Source: a bacterium
Lineage (GTDB): Bacteria > Patescibacteriota > Gracilibacteria > JAUYGZ01
DNA: 64,000 bases
Direction: 5' to 3'
NCBI GenBank assembly: GCA_030690415.1
Contig: JAUYGZ010000011.1
Location: forward strand, 70,269 to 134,268
The position numbers and the translations under genes were made by a program. The notes beneath the pieces were generated by a model that was not told the DNA's origin, made no database searches, and saw only the letters and a list, made by a program, of their open reading frames with translations. Position 1 is the first letter of the stretch. The number at the start of each line of letters is the position of its first letter. Shown here piece after piece: positions 9,134 through 15,767 of this stretch.

Positions 9134-9733
9134 CTACCCTTCATTTGCCATCTTATTCCTGAGCTGTCGAATGACAGCTGGGTACCATTTTTTTTCCAAC
9201 TCCTGAACCTTCTCTTTCAGGCTCTCTTTGGTTTCCCCAGGGGCAATCTCTACGGTTTTTTGGAGAATAATCTCCCCTGAATCCACCCCTTCATCCACAT
9301 AATGGATGGTCATGCCCGATTCTTTTTCCCCTGCGGCCAGTACAGCCTGATGGACATCCAGGTCCATGCCGGGGTACTTGGGGAGTAATGAAGGATGGAT
9401 GTTGATGATCTTTTTCTTCCACTTACGCACGAACCAGGGCGACAAAATGCGCATCCAGCCGACTAAAACGATCAGATCAATGCCAAATTCCCGACACGCG
9501 TCATCGATCTGCCGACCATAGGTTTCCCGATCAATTTTTTCACCATTTTCACCTCTTTCCGGAAGAAAAATGACCGGAATATGGGCATTTTCAGCCTTTT
9601 TAACCGCTCCACAGTTCGTTTTGTTCACCAAAACAAAGCATAATTCGATATTTTCCATCTCTTCAGCCGCCATTTCATCCAGAATAGCCTGCAAATCGGT
9701 CCCATTCGTGGAGGCAAGTACGCAGATTTTCAT
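9134..9733 (-). CDS. purN: Phosphoribosylglycinamide formyltransferase
   Basis: Transfers the formyl group of N10-formyl-THF to GAR in purine synthesis. The 199 residues match the family length. Motifs seen are the N-terminal Rossmann start KICVLASTNGTDLQAI, the catalytic-site NIHPSLLPKYPG with its Asn and His, and the Asp of VDEGVDSGEIIL. The frame remains open for 47 codons upstream, but that stretch is Cys/Phe-rich and the family begins at the ATG at 9733. Together with purE at 50847 it shows that at least some purine synthesis steps are encoded, though scattered. Confidence 0.93.
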   Translation of the reverse strand: MKICVLASTNGTDLQAILDEMAAEEMENIELCFVLVNKTNCGAVKKAENAHIPVIFLPERGENGEKIDRETYGRQIDDACREFGIDLIVLVGWMRILSPWFVRKWKKKIINIHPSLLPKYPGMDLDVHQAVLAAGEKESGMTIHYVDEGVDSGEIILQKTVEIAPGETKESLKEKVQELEKKWYPAVIRQLRNKMANEG

Positions 9734-9881
9734 ACATTTCAAATAAGGTAAGCACATCCTAAACCCCCATATGCCTACAAATAAAGGCAAAACCCAAAAA
9801 ACAAAACAAACATTAAAATTGACAAAATAGCAACAATACGATACTCTACTTTGCGAACTAACGACACAGTGCATTTTTATT

Positions 9882-9896
9882 GTATAATAAAACCTA
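9882..9896 (+). promoter_or_regulatory. -10 box placed for leaderless transcription
   Basis: TATAAT at 9883-9888, preceded by TG, ends seven bases before the ATG at 9896. Transcription would then begin on or next to the start codon. No Shine-Dalgarno sequence is visible between them. Confidence 0.6.
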
Positions 9897-10552
9897 TGAG
9901 AAAGATCCTTTCCAGCCTCCTTTCCATCCTTTTCCTCTGGACTACCTTTACCTCGGTTTACGTCATCTCAACAGCATTCAGCAAGACTCCTGTCGCTTTC
10001 GCCAGCTTCCACAACGTAGCTCCCGATGTCCACATCGTGGGAGGCAAATGGGAGCTGGAAAAGGGTGACTGGCTTTTGATCGATCTGGAAAAGAACGAGC
10101 TTCGCTTCGTCAGTGAAGGAGGCCACGAAATGTCCACTCCTGTGGAGGTGGGCAGTGGTATCAACACGGGAAAACCGATGAGATACCTCGGGCGAGTCTA
10201 CGATCCCGCCACTCCCGAGCAGGTCTGGGAGATCCGATCCAAAATGCAACAGAACTGGTACGGGGTTTTTGGATCGAAAGAAAGCCAGGAACAGCTTTTC
10301 CTGCGGCTCTACGAAATCAAAGACAATGGGGAAGCTCAGTATACCCCCTACGGGATCCACACGACGCCTGAAATTGACGAGCTTCTCGTCAAAGACGATG
10401 GTTACAACAGCTGGGGCTGTATCCTGACGAGCTACCACCTGCTCAAAATCCTGGAGGAACTGTACGAACTCAATGATCACGTCGTGAAAGTCGTGACGAC
10501 CAGGGAAAGCGATCTCGAAGAGGTCGTGGTGTTGAACGCTCCTGGAGCATAA
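9896..10552 (+). CDS. Secreted L,D-transpeptidase-like (YkuD-fold) protein
   Basis: This 218-residue protein starts with an N-terminal signal sequence (basic MRK, hydrophobic stretch to about residue 36, VAFA). The mature part has the beginning of a YkuD fold (DWLLIDLEKNELRFV, then VEVGSG) and the catalytic arrangement GIH (His155) followed by SWGCI (Cys175). These correspond to the HG...S-x-GC pattern of L,D-transpeptidases, which cross-link peptidoglycan stem peptides. The Arg that normally follows (GCIR) is Leu here, so activity or specificity may differ. The gene diverges from purN. Fold assignment is fairly good; enzymatic role is inferred. Confidence 0.65.
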   Translation: MRKILSSLLSILFLWTTFTSVYVISTAFSKTPVAFASFHNVAPDVHIVGGKWELEKGDWLLIDLEKNELRFVSEGGHEMSTPVEVGSGINTGKPMRYLGRVYDPATPEQVWEIRSKMQQNWYGVFGSKESQEQLFLRLYEIKDNGEAQYTPYGIHTTPEIDELLVKDDGYNSWGCILTSYHLLKILEELYELNDHVVKVVTTRESDLEEVVVLNAPGA

Positions 10553-10586
10553 TGACATCACAATTCTTTCAATTGATCTTAAGTTC

Positions 10587-10617
10587 CTTTTAAGGTATCC
10601 TTAAATTACCTTTAAAG
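10587..10617. promoter_or_regulatory. Inverted repeat upstream of toxin-antitoxin operon 1
   Basis: CTTTTAAGGTA (10587-10597) and TACCTTTAAAG (10607-10617) form an 11-bp inverted repeat with one mismatch and a 9-bp spacer, ending ten bases before the antitoxin ATG. This is the typical place for an operator bound by the antitoxin. Confidence 0.6.
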
Positions 10618-10626
10618 ACATCCTGA

Positions 10627-10917
10627 ATGCTGAAAACCATCACTTCCAAAGAGCTTCGATCCCGATTCCCCTGGGTCCAAGAGCAGCTGGCGAATGGCAT
10701 CCGGTTTATCGTGATCTGCCGTTCACAGCCCGTAGGAGTGCTCAACCCCTTTGATTTTTCGCAGCTAAGAGGGGGGGGGGCACAGGAAGAGGGACTAAGT
10801 CAGGAGGAGTATCAGCACTGGCTCAGCATGAGTGAACAGTCCTTTGATTTTTGGAACGACCCTTCCAACGATGCCTATGACCAACTTACCGAAAAGAATA
10901 CCGATGCAAAAGGGTAA
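10627..10917 (+). CDS. Phd/YefM-like antitoxin
   Basis: This 96-residue protein overlaps the following toxin gene by 14 bp. The N-terminal half has the Phd/YefM pattern: TSKELRSRFPWVQEQLANG, then the strand RFIVICRSQPVGVL. The acidic C-terminal half would wrap the toxin. A G10 homopolymer (10771-10780) encodes GGG between the two halves; a slip of one base would cut the DNA-binding part off from the toxin-neutralising part. The inverted repeat just upstream suggests autoregulation. Confidence 0.75.
   Translation: MLKTITSKELRSRFPWVQEQLANGIRFIVICRSQPVGVLNPFDFSQLRGGGAQEEGLSQEEYQHWLSMSEQSFDFWNDPSNDAYDQLTEKNTDAKG
10771..10780 (+). repeat. G10 homopolymer inside antitoxin gene
   Basis: Ten consecutive Gs lie within the coding sequence. 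Tracts of this length are prone to slipped-strand mispairing. Confidence 0.9.
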
Positions 10918-11227
10918 TATTGTCATAGTCCCTTTTCCATTTACCGATCTTTCCACGACCAAGGTCAGACCAGCGCTGGTAATAGTCGACCAGTTTGGAC
11001 AGGATGTTTTACTGTGCCCTATTTCTTCACAACACACCCTCAAATCCCACGAAAGAGTTTTGCAAAAAATGGACTACATTGGGCCACCCCTTCCTATATC
11101 TTCCGGTGTGAAGTTCCGTCATCTTTTCAGTCTACATGCAGCGCTCATCCTCAAAAAGCACAGTGCCATCACATCACAAACCATGAAGGAGATAACCAAT
11201 CAGATTGTGGCTTTTTTGAGGAAATAG
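10904..11227 (+). CDS. PemK/MazF-type toxin, pair 1
   Basis: This 107-residue protein begins MQKGNIVIVPFPFTD, the canonical MazF/PemK first strand (KxGDIVxVPFPF), followed by KVRPALVI and the CPISS strand. Members are ribosome-independent or -dependent mRNA endonucleases of the PemK/CcdB fold. In-frame ATGs exist further upstream, but the fold starts at 10904, which overlaps the antitoxin end and fits translational coupling. A structured element on the opposite strand (11255-11389) begins just past the stop. Confidence 0.85.
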   Translation: MQKGNIVIVPFPFTDLSTTKVRPALVIVDQFGQDVLLCPISSQHTLKSHERVLQKMDYIGPPLPISSGVKFRHLFSLHAALILKKHSAITSQTMKEITNQIVAFLRK

Positions 11228-11254
11228 CTGATCGCAGTGTTGATGTGTAAATAA

Positions 11255-11389
11255 GTATTGAAAACACCAAAATAACCCAGCACAGAAATGCCGGTGTCAT
11301 TGCTGGAACGTGGAAGAGCCCCGCGCCTACCGACCGAAGTCGGATAGGACACTGCGAACAAGGGGCTCCATTGATCTATCGACCGGCAT
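11255..11389 (-). ncRNA. Structured minus-strand element, copy A (candidate RNA)
   Basis: Read on the minus strand, nested stems can be drawn. P1 is ATGCCGGT/ACCGGCAT (11389-11382 with 11295-11288). P2 is GAGCCCC/GGGGCTC (11368-11362 with 11322-11316). P3 is CCGAC-TTCG-GTCGG (11343-11330) extended by CCTA/TAGG. A short CCGGCA/TGCTGG hairpin followed by T-rich DNA comes next. Copy B after toxin-antitoxin pair 2 keeps the TTCG loop and the flanking TAGGCGCGGG and CTCTTC-ACGTTCC blocks but has different, still paired, stem bases. An RNA gene, an attenuator or a mobile palindrome would all fit; transcription is not shown. Confidence 0.5.
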
Positions 11390-11419
11390 CTGATAACATA
11401 GTCTCACTTTTTATAAGAA

Positions 11420-11629
11420 ATGATGTCTTTTCAGCTCTCTACAAAAACAATGGGAAGGGTTCATTTCCTTGCAGTACGACTCAACATTTCTGAAAAAACC
11501 CTGGTTGAGAAGGCGGTGGAGTTTTATGCTGTGGCTCTCAAGAGAGAGAAACAATTACAGGAGGAAATGACCGCTTGGGATCAGCTCAGTGATGAAGCCT
11601 TGAGAAACTTTGAAAAGAATATCAAGTAA
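11420..11629 (+). CDS. Probable antitoxin, pair 2
   Basis: A 69-residue protein directly upstream (9-bp gap) of a PemK/MazF toxin. The N-terminal part (STKTMGRVHFLAVRLNISEKTLVEKAVEFYAVAL) has the length and pattern of a short ribbon-helix-helix or helical DNA-binding unit, with an acidic helical tail (QEEMTAWDQLSDEALRNFEK). No family can be named with certainty; the call rests on gene order and size. Two adjacent ATGs occur at 11420 and 11423. Confidence 0.6.
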   Translation: MMSFQLSTKTMGRVHFLAVRLNISEKTLVEKAVEFYAVALKREKQLQEEMTAWDQLSDEALRNFEKNIK

Positions 11630-11638
11630 CGAATCAGG

Positions 11639-11971
11639 ATGAAGAAGGGAGAGATCTGGATTGTCGATATCCCGCAGAGTGAAAGCCATGAACAGTCTGG
11701 TAAGAGGCCTGTTGTTCTAGTTGCCCGGCTGGAAGCGAATATGGCGATGGTTATCCCCTGCACTTCCAATCAGAACGCCCTTCGTTTTCCGCACACTGTC
11801 AGTATTGACTCCACGGTTCGAAATGGACTTTCGGAGTTATCAATTGCCCTCGTTTTTCAGCTCAGAGCAATCGATCAAAAGCGTCTCAAGAAAAAGATCG
11901 GAGTGCTTCAAAAATCGCTTCTTGAAAAAGTTGATGGAATGATGAGTGAAATGCTGGGATTGAAAAATTGA
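11639..11971 (+). CDS. PemK/MazF-type toxin, pair 2
   Basis: A 110-residue protein starting MKKGEIWIVDIPQSESHEQSGKRPVVLVA, a clear PemK/MazF N-terminus (GEIW, then GKRPVVL). The second conserved strand follows as MVIPCTSNQNALRFPHTV, as does the C-terminal helix with LRAIDQKRLKKKIG. It is more MazF-like than the toxin of pair 1 and shares little sequence with it, so the two pairs are not a recent duplication. A structured minus-strand element follows immediately. Confidence 0.87.
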   Translation: MKKGEIWIVDIPQSESHEQSGKRPVVLVARLEANMAMVIPCTSNQNALRFPHTVSIDSTVRNGLSELSIALVFQLRAIDQKRLKKKIGVLQKSLLEKVDGMMSEMLGLKN

Positions 11972-11974
11972 AAC

Positions 11975-12200
11975 ACCAAAAACCCCCAGCAAAGAAATGC
12001 CTGGGAAAAATATTTTTGAATCATTCGGATGGAGGATTCGGGTATTCGTCCGTCCTCCGTAGCAGTTATGGGGCAGTCATCGACTGCGCTGCTGCTACTG
12101 CGGAGGATGGATAAGTGGGATGCGTAGTCGGAACGTAGAAGAGCCCGCGCCTACCCTGACGAATCAGGATAGACGCTGGGCGGGGGTTTCGAAAGGAGAA
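11975..12200 (-). ncRNA. Structured minus-strand element, copy B (candidate RNA)
   Basis: Homologous to copy A. On the minus strand it has a stem GCCCAGCG/CGCGGGC (12181-12174 with 12149-12143) and the hairpin CCTGA-TTCG-TCAGG (12168-12155). It has an extra long hairpin (arms 12111-12092 and 12065-12049, with an inner GCAGTC-GACTGC hairpin). It ends with a hairpin CCCAG...CTGGG followed by GGTTTTT (about 12005-11978), which looks like a terminator. Loop bases match copy A while stem bases co-vary. It ends just past the toxin stop at 11971. Confidence 0.5.
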
Positions 12201-12207
12201 AAAACGA

Positions 12208-12807
12208 TCAGCTGTTATAGTTCGCGGGCGTCATCTCGACGCGCACGAACGAGGGGCAGAACTCGCGCACCAGCGTGATGTTGAGGATGCCGTAGCCGAG
12301 TGCGATGGTGGTCTGGATGGCGGCGTAGTACTGGGGGCTGACCCAGGCATCGCCCGCGTTGCGGAGGGTGTCGGCGTGCTGCTGCAGCTCGCTCGAGATG
12401 GCCTCGGCGGCCTTCTTCGAGGCGGCCGAATCCTTCCAGTCCGCATCCTTGACGACGGCCTCGAAGTCCATCGCGATGCTGTTGAGACGGCTGGCGAGGA
12501 CCGGGCTGTTCTGGATCGGGGTCTTGGACTCGACCAGGACGGCGGCGGCGCTGTGGAGGTCTCTCTGGATGAGGGCGCACTCGCGAACCGCTTCGATGGG
12601 AGTGAGCGACTCGATCCGATCCTTGCCGAAGACCTTGAGGGCTCGCTCGCTCGCATCATTCGCGAAGCAGGAGGCCAGAACGAGCACGGTGAAGCCGTGC
12701 TGGTCCTGGCCGAGCTTGCTGAGGTTCTCGGCCGTCTTCTGGGTGAAGGGACGGGCAGAGGTGCGGGTGCGATCGGCGACTGCGGGCGAGTTGGTCTGGG
12801 ACTTCAT
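12208..12807 (-). CDS. GC-rich orphan protein, function unknown
   Basis: This 199-residue protein matches no family I recognise. It is predicted soluble and mostly helical (LNSIAMDFEAVVKDADW, KKAAEAISSELQQHADTL), with a more hydrophobic C-terminal part (AAIQTTIALGYGILNITLV). Base composition is clearly richer in G+C than all neighbours, with third positions strongly G/C, which suggests recent acquisition. A good Shine-Dalgarno GGAG lies nine bases before the ATG at 12807, unusual in this window, and can be sequestered in a hairpin. A competing plus-strand frame exists but lacks such a signal. Confidence 0.6.
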   Translation of the reverse strand: MKSQTNSPAVADRTRTSARPFTQKTAENLSKLGQDQHGFTVLVLASCFANDASERALKVFGKDRIESLTPIEAVRECALIQRDLHSAAAVLVESKTPIQNSPVLASRLNSIAMDFEAVVKDADWKDSAASKKAAEAISSELQQHADTLRNAGDAWVSPQYYAAIQTTIALGYGILNITLVREFCPSFVRVEMTPANYNS

Positions 12808-12816
12808 TTGTGGAAA

Positions 12817-12841
12817 CTCCTAGTTGGTTGCAACCAAGGAG
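12817..12841 (-). promoter_or_regulatory. Hairpin covering the Shine-Dalgarno of the GC-rich gene
   Basis: On the minus strand CTCCT-TGGT, loop TGCA, ACCA-ACT-AGGAG folds into a stem in which the Shine-Dalgarno AGGAG is paired. The core TTGGTTGCAACCAA (12824-12837) is also a perfect 14-bp DNA palindrome, so it could be a protein operator instead. Confidence 0.5.
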
Positions 12842-13150
12842 GAACAACACACTGTGTGTCGATCCTCCAGAGAAACGAGGCAATGCCTCATCTCTCTAGA
12901 AGACCGAATCGTGGTCGCTCAACTCCATGGATACAACACCAACTAAATTAACTGATCTATTCTTTCAAGGTTCGAAACCTGAGGCAGCCTATCAGAGCTC
13001 ATAGTGTTGTCAACAGCCGACAACAATTTTCTGGTGAGGAGAGGGAGACAGGAATGGGGAAATATGGTGAAGATATATAATGAGTAACGGAGAACGCTTG
13101 GAAGATAAATTCTAACATGTTAAAATCTATTCAAATAGTTAACATAATAC
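12842..13150. other. Gene-free stretch between GC-rich gene and fic
   Basis: No open frame of interest. It holds GTTGTC/GACAAC (13006-13024, 7-bp spacer), the 10-bp palindrome TAACATGTTA (13113-13122) and GTTAACAT (13138-13145) immediately before the fic start. TAACAT-type sequences recur after fic at 14237-14246 and 14291-14298. These may be operators of fic. Confidence 0.5.
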
Positions 13151-14224
13151 ATGTTCGACCCTGGCAAACCCTACAATGCCTTACCCCTGCTTCCGAACAA
13201 ACCTGATTGTGACACGATAGAGCTCTGGAAGGCTGTGAACAAAGCGAACATCGCGCTTGCAAAGCTCAACATCCGTGCCGAGAAGCTACCCAATAGCATG
13301 CTTCTCATAAGCCCTCTCCTGGTCCGTGAATCCGTGGCCAGTTCGGGTATCGAAAACATCAACACAACGGTTCAAGAAGTCTTCGAGGCCGAAATATTGC
13401 CCGAAGAGCAACGGACAGGGCCAGCAAAAGAAGTCCTTCATTATCGGGATGCCATGATCTTTGGTATGGAAAGAGTGAAGAAAAGGAGCCAATTGACGCT
13501 CAAGGACTTTTCAGACCTTCAGGCGCTGGTAGAGCCAGAAAAGACAGGCATTCGCAAGGAACAGGTGAGGATCATCAACCACAGTACAAACGAGATTCTC
13601 TACACTCCACCCGCACCCAATAAGCTGGAGAGGCTGCTCGAAAACCTCGAAGACTTTGCCAATACACCATCATCTGATATGGACCCTCTGATGAAGGCGG
13701 CCGTCTTTCATTATCAATTCGAAGCCATTCACCCCTTCCTCGATGGCAATGGCCGTGTTGGGCGCATTCTGATAGTGCTTTATCTGGTGATGATGGGACG
13801 CTTGAGTCTGCCGATCCTCTTCATCAGCGGTTACATCGAAAAAAATCGGAGCAGCTACTATCGTATCCTACGGGATACCACTCTATCGGGAGATATGCAT
13901 GAGCTGGTTCTCTTCTTCGTCAAAGGCTTCGAGGTACAGGCGATGCAAACGGAACAGACGATAATGGATATCGAAGAGCTCATGGGATCTTTCAAAGAAG
14001 TGGTGAATAAAAAGATGAAAATCTACACGGCCGATCTGCTGGAATGTCTGTTTACACGGGCATTTTTGACGATCGACTATGTCCAGACTTATCTCAAGCT
14101 TTCATCACGTCAGACAGCCTCAAAATACCTTTCAACGCTGGTTCATCACGGACTGCTGAAGGAAAAAAAAATAGGGAAAGGAAAGCTTTTCTATTCAGAA
14201 AGATTTTGCAAGTTGTTGTCCTGA
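13151..14224 (+). CDS. Fic-family adenylyltransferase with N-terminal inhibitory motif and C-terminal winged helix
   Basis: Fic proteins transfer AMP from ATP to hydroxyl side chains of target proteins. The 357-residue protein has a Fic_N-type region, with the inhibitory (S/T)xxxE(G/N) motif as SSGIEN near residues 63-70. The Fic core has HPFLDGNGRVGR beginning at His194 (consensus HxFx[D/E]GNGRxxR). A C-terminal winged-helix part (about 295-357) has SSRQTASKYLSTLVHHGLL. Catalytic and inhibitory residues are intact, so it should be a regulated class II enzyme. Length and architecture are typical of mobile Fic proteins. TAACAT-type palindromes flank the gene and may be bound by its own helix-turn-helix. 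Confidence 0.92.
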   Translation: MFDPGKPYNALPLLPNKPDCDTIELWKAVNKANIALAKLNIRAEKLPNSMLLISPLLVRESVASSGIENINTTVQEVFEAEILPEEQRTGPAKEVLHYRDAMIFGMERVKKRSQLTLKDFSDLQALVEPEKTGIRKEQVRIINHSTNEILYTPPAPNKLERLLENLEDFANTPSSDMDPLMKAAVFHYQFEAIHPFLDGNGRVGRILIVLYLVMMGRLSLPILFISGYIEKNRSSYYRILRDTTLSGDMHELVLFFVKGFEVQAMQTEQTIMDIEELMGSFKEVVNKKMKIYTADLLECLFTRAFLTIDYVQTYLKLSSRQTASKYLSTLVHHGLLKEKKIGKGKLFYSERFCKLLS

Positions 14225-14322
14225 CCATCATTTTTTCATGTTAACAATTTCTGACAAAACGAACACATATCATGTAATAGGTTAATCACCATTAACATAT
14301 CATCTCTTCATTCTTCTTTCCT

Positions 14323-14730
14323 ATGCCCACCCCTTCTCCCGACGACCTCCGATCCCGCCTCACCCCTGAGCAATACCAGATCACCCAAAAAAAGGGAACC
14401 GAACGCCCTTTCACGGGTGAGTACTGGGATACGTTTAAAGACGGCATGTACCACTGCGTAGTCTGTGGGGCTCCCCTCTTCCAGTCCGAGACCAAGTACG
14501 ATGCCGGCTGCGGATGGCCCAGCTTTTATCAGGCCGCGGAAGAAGGTTCCATCGCCGAACACGAGGACATCACTCACGGTATGAGCCGTACAGAAGTCGT
14601 GTGTTCAGCGTGTGGAGCGCATCTGGGTCACGTTTTTCCGGACGGCCCTCCCGACAAGACCGGTCTGCGATACTGTATCAATTCAGCATCCCTGAAGCTG
14701 AAATCCATCGGCTCTGAGGAGTCTAAATAA
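14323..14730 (+). CDS. msrB: Peptide-methionine (R)-S-oxide reductase
   Basis: Reduces methionine-R-sulfoxide in proteins. The 135 residues show the complete MsrB fold: [24 protein letters not shown], zinc Cys pairs CVVCG and [24 protein letters not shown] and the catalytic Cys in RYCINSASL. No signal peptide is seen, so it is cytoplasmic. It lacks a fused MsrA, and none is seen in the window. Confidence 0.96.
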   Translation: MPTPSPDDLRSRLTPEQYQITQKKGTERPFTGEYWDTFKDGMYHCVVCGAPLFQSETKYDAGCGWPSFYQAAEEGSIAEHEDITHGMSRTEVVCSACGAHLGHVFPDGPPDKTGLRYCINSASLKLKSIGSEESK

Positions 14731-14883
14731 GTTTAATCAAATATCGTCTGCTTAAAATGCTCAGGCTCGAACGAGAGAAGGAAAAATAAGTTTGCGCAAT
14801 CCCAACCCATTTACTTTTGTGAAAAAAGAACAAAGAATGGAAGAAATAGTGATTCGAATCTTACTCCTTTATTTTTCTCCATC

Positions 14884-15381
14884 ATGCCTCCAAAGAAACC
14901 CACTCATGCTTCCAGGTCCAGTAAATCAGCGGTGAGCTCTGTGATCAAAAAAGATCTCCAAAAAATGCAAAAGACGGACAAGCTGCTTCTGCTTCTGGCC
15001 CTGGTCACCCTCGTCGCCGTTTTCCTACCCTGGTATTCCTTTGGGTTCGGCGGAGTGATGAAAGAGTTGGCACCTTATATGGCCGGCTATCAAAGCAGTA
15101 TGAACGGACTGAGCTCATTTGGATGGCTCACCTTCCTGGGATCACTGGCCTATCTGCTCTGGAAAGTCCTGCCTGTGATGAAGGTAAAACTTCCTCAAAT
15201 GCCCACCAGTGACAGTAATCTGCACAAAATTTTGGCTGTGGCCATGCTGGCCGGCCCGGTCATTTGGATGCTTCAGTCAGGATTTGCGTTTGGTGTCTTT
15301 GGATTTGGTTTCTGGATTGCCCTGGTTGCCTCAGCCATCTTTAGCTACCTCACCTTCACGGGGAAGAAGGTCGGCAAATAA
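14884..15381 (+). CDS. Small integral membrane protein, function unknown
   Basis: A 165-residue protein with a Ser/Lys-rich cytoplasmic start (about 1-30) and four hydrophobic segments (near 33-53, 78-98, 115-132 and 136-158), rich in Trp, Phe and Gly. No enzymatic motif is visible. It is followed after 9 bp by the small zincin and then by the large secreted nuclease, so the three may be co-transcribed. The role is unknown. Confidence 0.75.
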   Translation: MPPKKPTHASRSSKSAVSSVIKKDLQKMQKTDKLLLLLALVTLVAVFLPWYSFGFGGVMKELAPYMAGYQSSMNGLSSFGWLTFLGSLAYLLWKVLPVMKVKLPQMPTSDSNLHKILAVAMLAGPVIWMLQSGFAFGVFGFGFWIALVASAIFSYLTFTGKKVGK

Positions 15382-15390
15382 GTTAACGTC

Positions 15391-15756
15391 ATGGATCTTC
15401 AGGCTTTCCACCAAAAAGTGCAGCACTTCGCCCGGGAGGAGAGGGAAGAGTTTTTGAAAAACGCGCCGGAGCACCTGCGAGAAACCCTCGAAAACATCCC
15501 CATGAAGGTCCTCATGGGAGATGAAAATACCGGTCTCTACGGAGATTATTCGGGAACCCCATATCCCAAAGAAAATCCCTTTTCGGCGTACTCATTCCCC
15601 TCGGATATTACGCTGTATACCTGTGGGTTCATCCCCTACTTCGAGCACCACGACGAGCCAGGCCTCCGCAAAAAAATCAGCAAGGTCATCGCTCATGAAT
15701 ACGGTCATTACCTGGGCTTTTCGGAGGAGGAATTGAGGAGAAGGGGGGTATTTTGA
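15391..15756 (+). CDS. Small metallopeptidase-like protein (zincin, PF06262 type)
   Basis: A 121-residue cytoplasmic protein of the short bacterial zincin family. The C-terminal helix carries HEYGHYLG (HExxH at residues 102-106) followed by the family's FSEEELRRRGVF tail. The N-terminal part has ENIPMKVLMGDENTGLYGDY and the strand DITLYTCGFIPYF. Members are probably proteases, but substrates are unknown. Its stop overlaps a TTG that could start the next gene, indicating close coupling. Confidence 0.88.
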   Translation: MDLQAFHQKVQHFAREEREEFLKNAPEHLRETLENIPMKVLMGDENTGLYGDYSGTPYPKENPFSAYSFPSDITLYTCGFIPYFEHHDEPGLRKKISKVIAHEYGHYLGFSEEELRRRGVF

Positions 15757-15767
15757 GAAGAACAACC

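Noticed and set aside
12150-12175. Hammerhead ribozyme in structured element B
   Set aside because: The CTGACGA string lies on the plus strand within a simple hairpin; the other conserved core and stems of a hammerhead are absent.
12208-12807. Treating the GC-rich gene as sequencing contamination
   Set aside because: Possible but unproven; the flanking structured element and regulatory hairpin are contiguous with it, so it is kept as a gene with lower confidence.
12376-12951. Plus-strand frame opposite the GC-rich gene
   Set aside because: No ribosome binding site and no family; GC-rich DNA tends to keep several frames open. The minus-strand reading has a clear Shine-Dalgarno.
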